Source: Eucommia ulmoides (lineage: Eukaryota > Streptophyta > Magnoliopsida > Garryales > Eucommiaceae). From it: a DNA stretch of 64,000 nucleotides. Below, piece by piece: positions 1 to 10,660 of the stretch (the first letter of the stretch is position 1; each line of letters opens with the position of its first letter). The notes beneath the pieces are model-generated. The model saw only the letters and a list, made by a program, of their open reading frames with translations. It had not been told where the DNA came from and searched no databases. A program made the position numbers and the translations under genes. The DNA lies in contig CM028329.1 of NCBI GenBank assembly GCA_016647705.1, positions 55,321,231 through 55,385,230 on the forward strand. The letters are read 5' to 3'.

Positions 1-180
1 ATTTTTCTCTCTCTCTCTTCCTCTTCCTCCTCCCCTCTTCCTCTCTCCCTCTCTTTCTCTCTCTCGCTCAACTTTCTCTCCCTCCCTTCCTATGAAAACA
101 CCCCCTTAGCAGGGGGTGTTCCCCTGTTGCATGGGGTGAAACACCCCATGCAAAACACCCCTGTTAATGGGGTGAAAAGG
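1..180. repeat. Pyrimidine tract plus G/C palindromic repeat
   Basis: Bases 1-92 are almost purely C/T. From about 103 to 176 the sequence alternates CACCCC and GGGGTG blocks that can fold back on each other, for example GGGGTGAAACACCCC. A similar block in inverted orientation lies at 13565-13760, where a purine tract follows the palindromes. No coding potential is seen. It may be the end of a MITE or DNA transposon that starts before this window, but no target duplication can be checked. Confidence 0.55.
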
Positions 181-931
181 AAAAATGATTTTTTTTTTTT
201 TTATTTTAAAAATCCAAAAAACCCAACATGAATCAAAACCCTAATAGCAAAAGTTTAAAAAAAAAAAAAAAATGGCATCTGAAAAACCGAAAAAGCAGAC
301 AAAGATCAAAACCAAAATTGCAAAAATGCCTTCAAAATGAAAAAAACAAATCCTATTTTTTTGGAGTTTTTGAAGATCCAAATGAAGAACAAAAAATGTT
401 ACGTTAAAGATTTGAACTTTTTAAGACCTGGGTTTCCTGGAAGGTTCCCCTTCTTCTTCTTCACTGTAGGCAGATTTTGCGTGTGAGGAGCAAAATACTG
501 ATGTTGCAGTAACATGTTGCAGCATCGATGTGCATTGTTGCATAAGGAAACATCAGTAGTCAAATTGGAGAAGCTCTCCTCCACCACAACTGGGTTTTGT
601 TTTTGGATTATCACACCTTTCATCATCACCCTCAGATCTTTAACTTTTGTGTATTTGATGAGAGATCTAAAGACAAAACCAAAACCTAGAAAAAGCTAAA
701 AAGTTGGTGAAAAATAGACACGGAGAGGTAGAGAGAGAAAATCCTGTTTCACTCCAAACATTTTGTTTGAACTCCATAAACATGCTTGAATCACTGGTTG
801 ATGGTGTTTCTTCACTGTTTCGCATCAACCCAACCGACAATACATGATTGTTTGAAAGAACGAAATAAAAAAACACAGACTTTTCCAGATTCCTTATCTC
901 CTTCGCTTCATGCTTGAATACAACAGCACGA

Positions 932-934
<3 letters not shown>

Positions 935-1010
<76 letters not shown>
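935..1010. repeat. Compound microsatellite (CA)18(GA)20
   Basis: An uninterrupted CA run (935-970) passes directly into an uninterrupted GA run (971-1010). The absence of interruptions suggests it is young or still changing in length. Confidence 0.95.
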
Positions 1011-1013
<3 letters not shown>

Positions 1014-1205
1014 TAAGGAGGAAGGATCGTCCACCACACCCACACAAAAGCCCACAACCCTATGGCTAACCCTGACGTGTGCTTCCTGTCTTTTCCTTTG
1101 TTCTTTTCTTCTTCTCAACCCAAAGGAAAAGAAAAATCTTACATTGATTTTTCTCTTCCATTTTTTCTTCTAACTAGTAAAGTGTCAATTTTTACTGATT
1201 AACAG

Positions 1206-1215
1206 TATATAAATA
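1206..1215 (+). promoter_or_regulatory. TATA-like box upstream of the copia insertion
   Basis: TATATAAATAG followed by GCACCACC has the form of a plant core promoter. About 165 bp further on the copia element begins, in opposite orientation. No coding exon is recognised on either side, so this may be a promoter whose transcript was broken by the insertion, or a chance AT-rich match. Confidence 0.3.
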
Positions 1216-1375
1216 GCACCACCTTTCACCTCTGTTGTAAAAAGTTGAGTTTGATTTGTAGAGAGAAATATATATAGAGAGAAAGTTATGTAGTTGAGGC
1301 CATGCATGTATTACTGTTGAACTCAAATATATCCATAATTAGCTTTTCCTTTGCACCTTTGTAAAGAATGATTCA

Positions 1376-1541
1376 TGTTGAGAAAATTGAGAAGTATTAT
1401 ATTGATAGTATGAATGGATACTAGAATACATATGAAGAAGAGATTAAAAGATACAACATTTATACAGGTATTTGTAGGAAAATGGGGCTAGGGTTATGCC
1501 CTAATGTGCTTAAGTGGGCTAGGCCCATTATCACATTAACA
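1376..1541 (-). repeat. 3' LTR of the copia element
   Basis: The 166-bp direct repeat matches 13345-13510 base for base over most of its length, including GGGGCTAGGGTT and GGGCTAGGCCCATTA. It ends with the TG...CA dinucleotides expected of an LTR. Confidence 0.93.
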
Positions 1542-1553
1542 TCCCCCCCAAAA
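1542..1553 (-). other. Copia polypurine tract
   Basis: On the minus strand TTTTGGGGGGGA lies immediately before the 3' LTR. This is the primer position for plus-strand DNA synthesis and confirms the element's orientation. Confidence 0.85.
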
Positions 1554-1554
1554 C

Positions 1555-2732
1555 TCAAGGCGGTAAGTGGGAGGTGAACTTGAGTTTGGAAACTAAAGAG
1601 TGAAAGCATCCAGGTGGATGGACCTTAGTGAAAATATCTGTTGTCTGATCGGTTGAACTGACAGATTGTAGACGGACCGTATTCTGGAGAATGTGATGAC
1701 GGATGAAGTGACAATCAGTCTCGATATGTTTTGTATGCTCGTGGAATACATCATTGTGAGTGATCTGAATAGCATTCATGTTGTCACAATGTAGGGTAGT
1801 GGCAGCAAGAGAAGAGATATCCATGGCAATGAGGAGCCATCGAAGCCAGAGAAGTTCTTGAGTTGCATCATCCATGGCACGATATTCAGTTTCAATACTG
1901 GAGCGAGCAACTATACATTGTTTCTTACTACGCCAGAAAATGAGAAAATTACCTAAAAAGAAATAGTAACCTGTGGTTGAACATCTGTCGATGGGGTCTC
2001 CGGCCCAATCGACATCAGAATAAGCTTGTAAGACGGGAGCAGACTAAGCTGAAAAATGAAGCCCATGAAATAATGTACCCTTGACATACTGAAGAATGCG
2101 AAGAATAACAGAGTAATGGGTGGTCCGAGGAGCGGACAAGAATTGGCTGACCTGATGAACGACATAAGCAATATCAGAGCAAGTAACAGTGAGGTATACA
2201 AGACTTCCAACCAGTTGGTGATATAGAGTGGCATCCTGAAGAGGTGAACCATCAAGTGGGGTAATTCTGACATTTGATTCGAGAGGAGTGGTGGCAGTAG
2301 TTGAGTCAGTGATCCCACCTTTAGAAAAAAGATCCGAGGTATATTTGGTATGAGAAAGAAAATATTCATCAAAACCCGATGAGACTTCAAGGCCAAGAAA
2401 ATAGGTGAGCACGCCAAGGTCTTTCATCTCGAATTGGCCACTTAGAAACTTTTTGAGTTCAGAAATACCGCGTATATCATCTCCAGTGATAACCATATCG
2501 TCCACGTACAGTAAAAGAAGGATAATACTATTGGCAGTATGACGAATAAACAGAGCTGAATCATGAGCACTTGGTATGAACCCAAACTGATTAATAGTAG
2601 TGCTGAATTTTGCAAACCAGGCCCGTGGAGCTTGTTTCAAACCATATAGAGCACGACGAAGGCGACAAACTTTATTTCGAGAAGTAGTCAGGCCAGAAGG
2701 GGTATGCATATATACTTCCTTAAGAAGATCGT
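1555..2732 (-). pseudogene. Copia pol, C-terminal half of RT and RNase H
   Basis: On the minus strand the sequence starts inside the RT palm, just after MDVKTAYLNGD (encoded at 10142-10190, across the nested insertion), and runs through LYGLKQAPRAWF and the catalytic YVDDM motif. It continues with KDLGVLTYFLGLEV and ends in an RNase H domain with VARSSIE and TLHCDN, stopping near 1555. This part of pol makes cDNA and degrades the RNA template. An in-frame stop near 2046, probably CAG to TAG, separates the RT reading frame (2044-2709) from RNase H (1555-2043), and the domain is also split by the insertion at 2733. A methionine at 2709 is internal to the domain and is not a real start. Confidence 0.9.
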
Positions 2733-3286
2733 TGTGACAGCCTGATTTTTACTATACGAATAATTTTAGTTGTATTTTTTCTAGTATTTCAAAATAACGG
2801 GGCAGTTGGCGATTTTTATTGGTTGATTTTAAATTTTTAGGAGTCAAATTATCTTTTTCAAAGCATGTAAAATTAGAATTGGGATTAATTTATGACTTAA
2901 GTGAAATGAGGGGGTGTAAGTGTAATTTGAGCCCAAACTTCTCCAAGAAGCTATTAAAAAAATAAAAAAATAAAGAGAAAAATGAAAGGAGGGGAGCCGG
3001 CCACTTGGGCTCCCCTTGTTCAACATATATATATATATATATATAATACACACACATACATGATAGGTGTGAAAAACCTATCTATTTCCAATCTGAATTT
3101 GTTAGTTTTCGAATATGTTTATAGTTATTTTTATTATATTTTAATTAGTTTTCATACTTTTTGTATAACTCAGGTGTGTGGGGGTAAAACGATAGGAAAC
3201 TAGAGCTAAAACGATGAGATCGAACCAAAGTGGTTCAAAGTTAAGGTGGATAAACAAGCTCGGAGGTTAAAAGATGAAACAGGCCC

Positions 3287-3552
3287 ACCGCTTAGGCGTC
3301 CAGACCACCGTCTAAGCGGTGAAAATGCAGAGAAGTGCAAAATATTACTGATGGACGACCGCTTAGGCAAAGATTCTATCGCCTAAGCGAAAATCCAGCA
3401 GAGGACGTAGAAGGGCTACTAACAGCCGCTCGCCTAGGCGAAAATCCAACAGAATGTTCTCCCAATCCACCGCTTACTTCACCACCTAGGTGATCAGACC
3501 AAACCGACCTAACTCCGCCTAGGCGCAATTTCCACCGCCTAGGCGGATTTTC
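3287..3552. repeat. GCCTAGGC-type palindrome array, element A 5' LTR
   Basis: About eight copies of variants of CCGCCTAGGCGG or CCGCTTAGGCGG are spaced irregularly over 265 bp just upstream of the LTR's TATA-like sequence. The same array recurs at 7026-7312 in the other LTR. Confidence 0.85.
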
Positions 3553-4056
3553 CCTGCACAGTCTTGAGATATTTTTAGATATTTTTAGGATATTTTTGCT
3601 ATAAATATCCCCTCTCCTCCCCCTTGGCCGGTATCTCTCTTGTCCCCTTGGCTTTTTGAGCCCCTTAGGCTATATCTAAGGGTATATTTAGGAGTTTTAG
3701 GTGTGGAGCTCGCATCCCAAAGTGGATAAGACAGCGAATCGATCGTTGAGCGTTCTTAGCGGTTTATTTTCGAACGAGGCTAAGTTCTTCGATCGTTTTT
3801 CCTTATTTATTTATCTTAGGAGTATGTGAGCATGTTTAGCTCGTTATTTTCTTGTATATGCGGCTATGGCCTCGAGTTAAATATGGATTGTAGTAGGGAT
3901 TAACACAATATTTATAAATACGTTGTTTGGATGATTTCGATGTTTTGTTTATGTTTGTTCTTCGTAGTTTGATTGTATTTATCGTATTGATTGTTTATTA
4001 TGATTGGATTGATAAATGGAGAATATGGGGTTTTGACAAAATCCCGGATTCGGATT

Positions 4057-4450
4057 AGGGTAAACAAACGCCACGATTCTATAACCCTGTCGGGGTTTGA
4101 ATCGTGGACAATCGATGACGTTGGGCAAGACACACGCTACCTAGGGTCGTTAAGACGTTGAGGGGGACTTCTTCGTTGACTCAAAGTTGCGTTACATCCC
4201 CCGTCTTACACTCGGAAGAGGTAGCGAAGGAGTTTTAGAACAGAGATTGTCGATAGGGTAAATACAACGTGACGATCCAATAACCCGGGAGGGAGTTGGA
4301 TTGTGTGCAATCATTGACGCTGGACGAGACTCACGTGACCTAGGGTCATTAAGACGTTGAGGGGGACTTCTTCATTGACTCAAAGTCATGTATTCTCCCG
4401 TCTTACACTCAGAAGAGGTGGCGTTAGAGTTTACATACCGAGATTGTCAA
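4057..4450. repeat. Tandem duplication of about 198 bp inside element A LTR
   Basis: Units 4057-4254 and 4255-4450 share AGGGTAAA, CCTAGGGTCRTTAAGACG and CGTCTTACACTC. Both LTRs of A have the duplication, so it predates insertion. The LTRs of C and the lone LTR K have a single unit. Confidence 0.75.
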
Positions 4451-4774
4451 ATAGGTCGAACAACGTAAACGTAAGTAAATCGAGATCGAACGTATTTGTA
4501 AACACGTTAATCCCTATGCAATTCTTCATCCTAAAACATATTAGCATATTAGTGTAGTTAATTTATGATATATTAGTATTAGTTTAAGTAATTAGATACA
4601 TTTGTTTTCGCCTAGATAAACTTAGGTCACGATAAATGCGGTATTCGATAGTAACGACAATAATCCCTGTGGATAGGATAACCCGATCTTAACGATCACA
4701 CTATACTAAAACTTATACCTCGTATACTTACGAGTGTAAGTAGCGGCGTGTCATTCCGCGCGCTACCAAGTTTT

Positions 4775-4792
4775 TGACGCCGTTGCTGGGGA
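4775..4792 (+). other. Primer binding site of element A, tRNA-Asp type
   Basis: TGACGCCGTTGCTGGGGA differs from the complement of plant tRNA-Asp (TGGCGCCGTTGCCGGGGA) at two G/C-to-A/T positions, as expected from cytosine deamination. It lies 6 bases after the 5' LTR. Confidence 0.85.
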
Positions 4793-4837
4793 TTGGTTGT
4801 TGTCAAATTCTGTTTCCGTCAACGTTCACCAAGTTTT

Positions 4838-4855
4838 TGGTGCCGTTGCCAGGGA
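4838..4855 (+). repeat. Second primer-site-like copy in element A
   Basis: TGGTGCCGTTGCCAGGGA with its preceding CCAAGTTTT repeats the primer site 63 bp downstream. It carries different substitutions from the first copy, so the duplication is not very recent. Whether either copy was used cannot be told from sequence. Confidence 0.75.
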
Positions 4856-6803
4856 TTGTTTTGATGTTATTGTTGGAAAAACGTAGTAATGGCTCAGGAC
4901 TTAAGTTTTAGATAGGAGAAGCAAGTGTTTTGTATTACCGGGATTGGCGATTTCGTTAGTATTGATATTGTGTGTAAATGACTTAATTTTACTTTAGGCA
5001 TTTCTTTGTATATAATTTTTGTTTGTAGTTTTATTTTTATTTCCAATGCAGGTTTCTTAGCAATATTAGATTGACGGGTATTGATGCATTCCTTTCGATG
5101 GGGTTCCAAGTCGTTTTATGTTGCTTGGCCAAGCACATAAGCCGGTGAGGCGTTTCGTTGAGAGTTTGAGCCATCCAAACCAAAACCTCGCCAATCTTGA
5201 GGGCATTCTGAATGTTGGGTAGAGGACATTAAACCACGCGCTTATTGGGAGGCAATCCAAGCAATTCTTTTTGATCCATCCCATCCGACTTGATTCGGAG
5301 GCGAGATTCTCTCGCCTCCCAGGTAAGTGTTCTAAACACCCTTCGTCAGCATGCTTTAAATTTCATATGTTGAGATTGATGATTGGGATCACTAAGGACA
5401 CTGTCCACTTTAAGTTTGGGGGTGATGTGTAGTATGTTAGTTTATGTGTTATTGTTTTTCCGTATTGTATGTATGTTTAGGTTAGAATGTGTTTATGTTT
5501 TTGTGTGTTGTTGTTATATGTTGAGTTTTGCATTAATATGGGTTGTTACCCGATGATGAAAATTACCCCTGGTTGTTTTCGAAGTCAAGGGTAATACCCA
5601 TGCATGTGTGATTCTATATGCTTGACTATGCGTTTTGGTCAAAATTATTGTAGATCCTAATTTGTACGGGCACATGGACTCAATGTATAGTTATTCAATT
5701 TATTTGAGGATGATTATCGATTAACCAAATTCATGACACATTAAGGATTCTAGAACTTGGTTGAGGGGAAGCTTGAGGCGAAATCCTAGGCGAGGTAGTT
5801 CAGGAGACGTGATTTAGGCAGTCGTTTTGTCGCTTGAGTCTTTTTAAGCCTACCTTGTTACATGTTTATCCCTCGTCACCTTGTCGAAGCCTAAATGCAT
5901 ATTCAATTCAGAACACATAAACCAATACCATGGCCAATTGAATTCATTCCAGTCCTTTATCGCTAAACCAAAGGCACAATTTGAGTGAATCAAATTAGCC
6001 GTTGCAAAGGCTTCTTGATGTGAGCGGTTGGGTTAAGGGCGAACTTCTAATTGGTTCGGTATTTGAGTACTCACTTGTCATTTTTCATTTGTATTTCACA
6101 CACCCCTTCAATTGTAACATTCAAATAAGTTTGGGGGTGTGTTCGTTGAAAACAAAAAAAAAAAAAAAAAAAAAAAAAAATAAAGAACCAAATGTAAATA
6201 CAGTTTTTATTTCCGTTTCTTTTTGACAAGTGAGTACGTCGGTCTTAAGTGCATGTTCGGGATTGTCTCCAATCTTTTTATGGATATTCGAGAGTGAATG
6301 TGCCAAGCATTGAGCCTTGGGTAACGTTAAGTTAATAACGTTAACCCATTTTCTATTCCAAATTACCCTTGGCCAAATTAACCTTAACCAAACCAAGCCC
6401 TAATGATCTTCATGAACTACTAAACCTACATTAGTGGAGAGTGGACCCCAATCTTGCTTATAGTAATCCTTAACTCGTGAATTTCGTTGGTGGATAATCT
6501 AATCTGATCGTTGTATAGTTATATTATTGAGTCTCGCACTAACACGGTTACAGGATCTAGAATAGCGTTCACCATTATTGTAAGTCAAAATTCTAGAACC
6601 TCATGCTGTGTGTTACCGCCTGAATTCGATATAACTGGCGATTGTTGAGGGAACAATAACTTGGCCGTTAAAAGAATTTAAAACTCGCATGTTGTTATGT
6701 TTAGATTGTTTTTAGGTTATTTGTTATTTATTTTGGTTTGTGTATTTTGCATTTTAGTGTGTGTTTGGCTCGAGGACTAGCCAAATTCTGATTTTGGGGG
6801 TAT

Positions 6804-8522
6804 TGATAGGTGTGAAAAATCTATCTATTTCCAATCTGAATTTGTTAGTTTTCGAATATGTTTATAGTTATTTTTATTATGTTTTAATTAGTTTTCATAC
6901 TTTTTGTATAACTCAGGTGTGTGGGGCAAAAAGATAGGAAACTGGAGCTAAAACAATGAAATCGAACCAAAGCGGTTCGAAGTTACGGTGGAAAAACAAG
7001 CTCGGAGGCTTAAAGATGAAACAAGCCCACCGCTTAGTCGTCCAGACCATCGCCTAAGCGGTGAAAATGCAGAGAAGTGCAAAATGTTACTGACGGACGA
7101 CCACTTAGGCGAAGATTCTATCGCCTAAGCGGAAATCCAGCAAAGGATGTAGAAGGGCTACTGATAGCCGCTCGCCTAGGCGAAAATTCTACCACCTAGG
7201 CAAAAATCCAACAGAATGTTCTCCCAGTCCATCGCCTACTTCACCACTTAAGCGATCAGACCAAACCGACCTAACTCCGCCTAGGCGCAATTTCCACCGC
7301 CTAGGCAAATTTTCCCTACATAGTCTTGAGATATTTTTAGGATATTTTTTCTATAAATATCCCCTCTCCTCTCTCTTGGCCGGTATCTCTCTTGTCCCCT
7401 TGGCTTTTTGAGCCCCTAAGGCTATATCTAAGGGTATATTTAGGAGTTTTAGGTGTGGAGCTCGCATCCCGAAGTGGAGAAGACGGCGAATCGATCGTTC
7501 AGCGTTCTTAGCGGTTTATTTTCGGACGAGACTAAGTTCTTCGATAGTTTTTCCTTATTTCTTTATCTTAGGATTATGTGAGCATGTTTAGCTCGTTATT
7601 TTATTGTATATGCGGCTATGGCCTCGAGTTAAATATGGATTGTAGTAGGGATTAACACAATATTTATAAATACGTTGTTTGGATGATTTCGGTATTTTGT
7701 TTATGTTTGTTCTTCGTAGTTTGATTGTATTTATCGTATTATTTATTTATTGTGCTTGGATTGATAAATAGAGAATATGGGATTTTGACAAAATCCAGGA
7801 TTCGGATTAGGGTAAACAAACGCCACGATTCTATAACCCTGTCGGGGTTTGAATCGTGGACAATCGATGACGTTGGGCAAGACACACGCTACCTAGGGTC
7901 GTTAAGACGTTGAGGGGGACTTCTTCGTTGACTCGAAGTTGCGTTACATCCCCCGTCTTACACTCAAAAGAGGTGGCGAGGGAGTTTTAGAACAGAGATT
8001 GTCGATAGGGTAAATACAATGCGACGATCCAATAATCCGGGAGGGAGTTGGATTGTGTGCAAGCAATGACGCTGGGCGAGACTCACATGACCTAGGGTCG
8101 TTAAGACGTTGAGGAAGACTTCTTCGTTGACTCGAAGTCATGTATTTTCCCGTCTTACACTTGGAAGAGGTGGCGGTGGAGTTTACATACCGAGGTTGTC
8201 AAATAGGTCGAACAACGTACACGTAAGTAAATCGAGATCGAACACGTATTTGTAAACACGTTAATCCCTATGCAATTCTTCGCCCTAAAACATATTAGCA
8301 TATTAGTGTAGTTAATTTAGGATATATTAGTATTAGTTTAAGTAATTAAATACATTTGTTTTCGCCTAGATAAACTTAGGTCACGACAAACGCGGTATTC
8401 GATAATAACGACAACAATCCCTGTGGATACGATAACCCGATCTTAACGATTACACTATACTAAAACTTAGACCTCGTATACTTGCGAGTTTAAGTAGCGG
8501 CGTGACATTTCCCGTTCTACCA
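6804..8522 (+). repeat. 3' LTR of element A
   Basis: It matches the 5' LTR along its full length, ends CTACCA, and is preceded by the polypurine tract ATTTTGGGGGTAT (6791-6803). Confidence 0.92.
7026..7312. repeat. GCCTAGGC-type palindrome array, element A 3' LTR
   Basis: It is the counterpart of 3287-3552 with several single-base changes in individual palindromes, for example CGCTTAGTCG in place of CGCTTAGGCG. Confidence 0.85.
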
Positions 8523-10136
8523 ATACACCTATACATATACACACTTTAATATATATATACACATATATACACGCATATGCATCCACACACACCCAACCCA
8601 AAGAAGAAGTATCCAGAAGTAGAGAGAGAGAGGATTGGTGATGTGTCGCCGGCGGCGTGGGTTTGTCGTCATGGTTCGCCGGTGGTGGTTCGTCATAGTT
8701 TTGGCGTGTGTGTATGTGATCATTTGCCATTTGTCTGTTGAAGGGTATTTGGGTGATTGTCGCCATCTTCGGTAAGTGGGTGTGTGATTCCTCCGTTTGT
8801 TCCGGTGTGGGTTTGTGTGTGGGTTCGGCCATTTGTCTCTGTCCGTTCAGTGAGTTGGTATGTGTGTCTGATACTTGGGGTTCCCATTTTGCTCTGTGTG
8901 TGTGTGTTTTGAATGTGTTTGTGTGCGTGTATGCCATTCGTCGGTTTTGTCGTTGGTGGGTTGTGTGTGTTGTAGTTCATCGATGGTTTTGTATGTGTTG
9001 TTCGGTGATCCAGTGGTGTAGGTTTTGATCACCGACAGTGAGTTAGAGAGACAGAGTAGGTGGGTTTGGTTTTGTGTGTGTGTTTCAGTTATGGGTGTGG
9101 TTGCCGTCGTCGCCAAAATGGAGTGTAGAGAGAGAAAGAGGGAGATTGGTCGGAGGAGTAGTCGATCGCTGTGGTTTAGGGAGTTGCCATTTGCCGTTAT
9201 CATGGATCAAGCGTTATTTTGGGTATTTCTGATATTGTGGATTTCATTGTTTGTTGTTGAGGTGTCCGTTGATGGTGGGCGGAGTTGTTGTTTTTGAGGT
9301 GGAGATGAGTTGTTGTTGTTGAGATGAGGTGGGGATTTGTGGTGGATATTCACTCATCTGGCATAGTCTAGCGAAGCGTTGTTATATCCCATTCGGAAAG
9401 CATATCCTACGGGGTACGTAACCATTGCAACTCTCGATCGTGAAGTTAAAATGATCATATAGCTAGCCGAGGTATGGGGGTGGTATGATGTGGTGTGATG
9501 TGATGTAGTGTGGTGTGATGTAGTGCGGTGTCATATGTGGTGTTTTGTCGTATGTGGTGCTTTGTCGTATTTTATGTTTGTCATTTTAATATGTGGTGTT
9601 TTATTATATCGTCTTTGATGTATTATTATATTATGTTATGCTGATGGTTTAGATGGGTTTGAATGAAACTTATTTATATCGCCTTATTTTTACTACTTAT
9701 ATACTGGAGATTTTACCAGTTGTGTGGTGTTTACATATTTACGCTTGATCCGTTTAAATGTTGTATTATTTAGAATATATTATTATTATGTTAAAAATGA
9801 TTTTTACTAAGAAGGCAGTACACTCGCATGTGGAACAATTAGGAGTCAGTCCCCTACTGGTGCTAGATAGAGTCCTACGATGGAGTTGGGTGTAGGTTTT
9901 GAGATGAGCTGTTTGGGGTGAATCTATGAGAGGTTCACGGAATTTAATTTGGTTGTTCCTATATTTGGGGATGGGTATGTCCCCATAGTAGATAAATTGT
10001 ATATGGATATTTATATTTTGGTGCTATATAGTTGGTATGTATATTGTCGTTTTGTGTGTTGGTTTAGTATTTAGGTGATGTCGTGTTGTTATCACGTCGG
10101 CCCCGGGATGATTGGTGTCCAGGACGGGTCGTGACA

Positions 10137-10660
10137 ATCGCCATTGAGATATGCAGTTTTGACATCCATTTGAAAAAGTGTCCATTTTTGAATGGCGGCG
10201 ACGGCAAGAAGTGTACGGACAGATGTTAGCCTTGCCACATGAGCAAATGTCTCTTCATAGTCAATGCCATATTCCTAAGCAAATCCCTTGGCAACAAGTC
10301 GGGCATTATGTCATTCAACAGAACCATCAGAACGTGTCTTGATCTTAAACACCCATTTGCACCCAATGGGAGTCTTTCTAGGGGGCAAATCAACAATATC
10401 CCAAGTATGAGTTTTGGCGAGGGCCTGAAGTTCTTCGCCCATTGCTTTCTGCCAAAGAGGATTAACACTAGCCTCCTTATAGGATTGAGGCTCATGCAGA
10501 TGGAGTATAGTGTAAAAACAATAAAAATCAGAAAGATAATATGGAGGATGAGTTACCCTAGTAGAGCGATAAGGGTGATCTGAGGTATGGGTGTCAACGG
10601 AAGGCGGCACAGGATCATCGACCACAGGAGAAGTCTCAAGCATTGTCGCTGGAGTTGGAA
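10137..10660 (-). pseudogene. Copia pol, N-terminal part of RT
   Basis: On the minus strand the reading passes from a variable linker into HLHEPQSYKEA, then W..AM..E..AL, the conserved GCKWVFKIK motif, RYKARLVAKGFA and MDVKTAYLNGD. This is the start of the copia RT domain and continues at 2732 on the other side of the nested insertion. A stop codon interrupts RYKARLVAKGFA...EYGIDYEETF near 10277. It is normally expressed as part of one gag-pol polyprotein, so it has no start codon of its own. Confidence 0.88.

Larger units (their letters stand above)
181..1370. other. Unrecognised flank, no gene seen
   Basis: The stretch is AT-rich with homopolymer runs near 188-203 and 256-271 and holds no ORF that resembles a known protein. 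Short ORFs on both strands lack recognisable domains. A microsatellite and a TATA-like box are listed separately. This is the sequence into which the copia element at 1371 inserted. Confidence 0.5.
3061..4768 (+). repeat. 5' LTR of element A
   Basis: The 1.7-kb direct repeat is duplicated at 6804-8522. Within it are a terminal inverted repeat GATAGGT/ACCTATC (3062-3082), an array of GCCTAGGC-type palindromes (3287-3550), a TATA-like TATAAATA near 3600, and a duplicated unit of about 198 bp (4057-4254, 4255-4450), each with a long hairpin. The end has a conserved CTCGTATACTTACGAG dyad (4716-4731). Confidence 0.92.
4769..6803 (+). other. Internal region of element A, non-coding
   Basis: It contains two tRNA-Asp-like primer sites (4775-4792 and 4838-4855), a GCGCTTATTGGGAGGCAA motif near 5239, PPT-like AAGTTTGGGGGTG copies near 5412 and 6126, a poly(A) run (6152-6181) and the family's conserved 3' block. 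Short ORFs do not resemble proteins. It is less than half the length of C's internal region and lacks C's gag-like ORF. Confidence 0.8.
3061..8522 (+). mobile_element. Athila-like non-autonomous LTR element A
   Basis: Two LTRs (3061-4768, 6804-8522) beginning TGATAGGTGTGAAAA and ending CTACCA enclose about 2 kb with no pol or gag-like domain. ATACA flanks both ends (3056-3060, 8523-8527). The site after the 5' LTR resembles TGGCGCCGTTGCCGGGGA, the complement of the 3' end of plant tRNA-Asp, as known for Athila-type gypsy elements. The internal region carries the family's 3' block (about 5740-5880), also present in B (28590-28740) and C (41230-41380). Without coding capacity it must have relied on a related autonomous element. 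The LTRs look only a few percent different, so it is probably fairly recent. Confidence 0.9.
2733..10136 (+). mobile_element. Solo gypsy-type LTR interrupted by element A
   Basis: Removing nested element A leaves about 1.94 kb that starts TGTGACAGCC and ends GGTCGTGACA. Flanks are ATCGT (2728-2732) and ATCGC (10137-10141), a 5-bp target duplication with one mismatch. Joining the flanks restores the copia RT frame, so this is a clean insertion. It contains the GGTACCGTTGCAAC-type box at 9411-9456 and the GCAGTACACT motif at 9811-9826 found in the Tekay-type LTRs of D, E, G and H. A GT-rich part (8640-9080) yields long spurious ORFs. No internal region remains, so it is read as a solo LTR formed by LTR-LTR recombination. 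Confidence 0.8.

Noticed and set aside
4152..4207. Hammerhead ribozyme (retrozyme-like) in the Athila-like LTR
   Set aside because: The hairpin lacks the CUGAUGA and GAAA core expected of a hammerhead.
6002..6396. ORFs crossing the poly(A) run in element A
   Set aside because: Driven by Lys or Phe homopolymers; the sequence belongs to the non-coding 3' region shared by the family.
8467..9297. Overlapping long ORFs on both strands in the GT-rich part of the solo LTR
   Set aside because: They arise from CACACA/GTGTGT low-complexity sequence inside an LTR; composition is Thr/His or Val/Cys biased and no domain is seen. The same applies to ORFs at 31458-31916, 47087-47906, 53436-54013 and 60180-60768.
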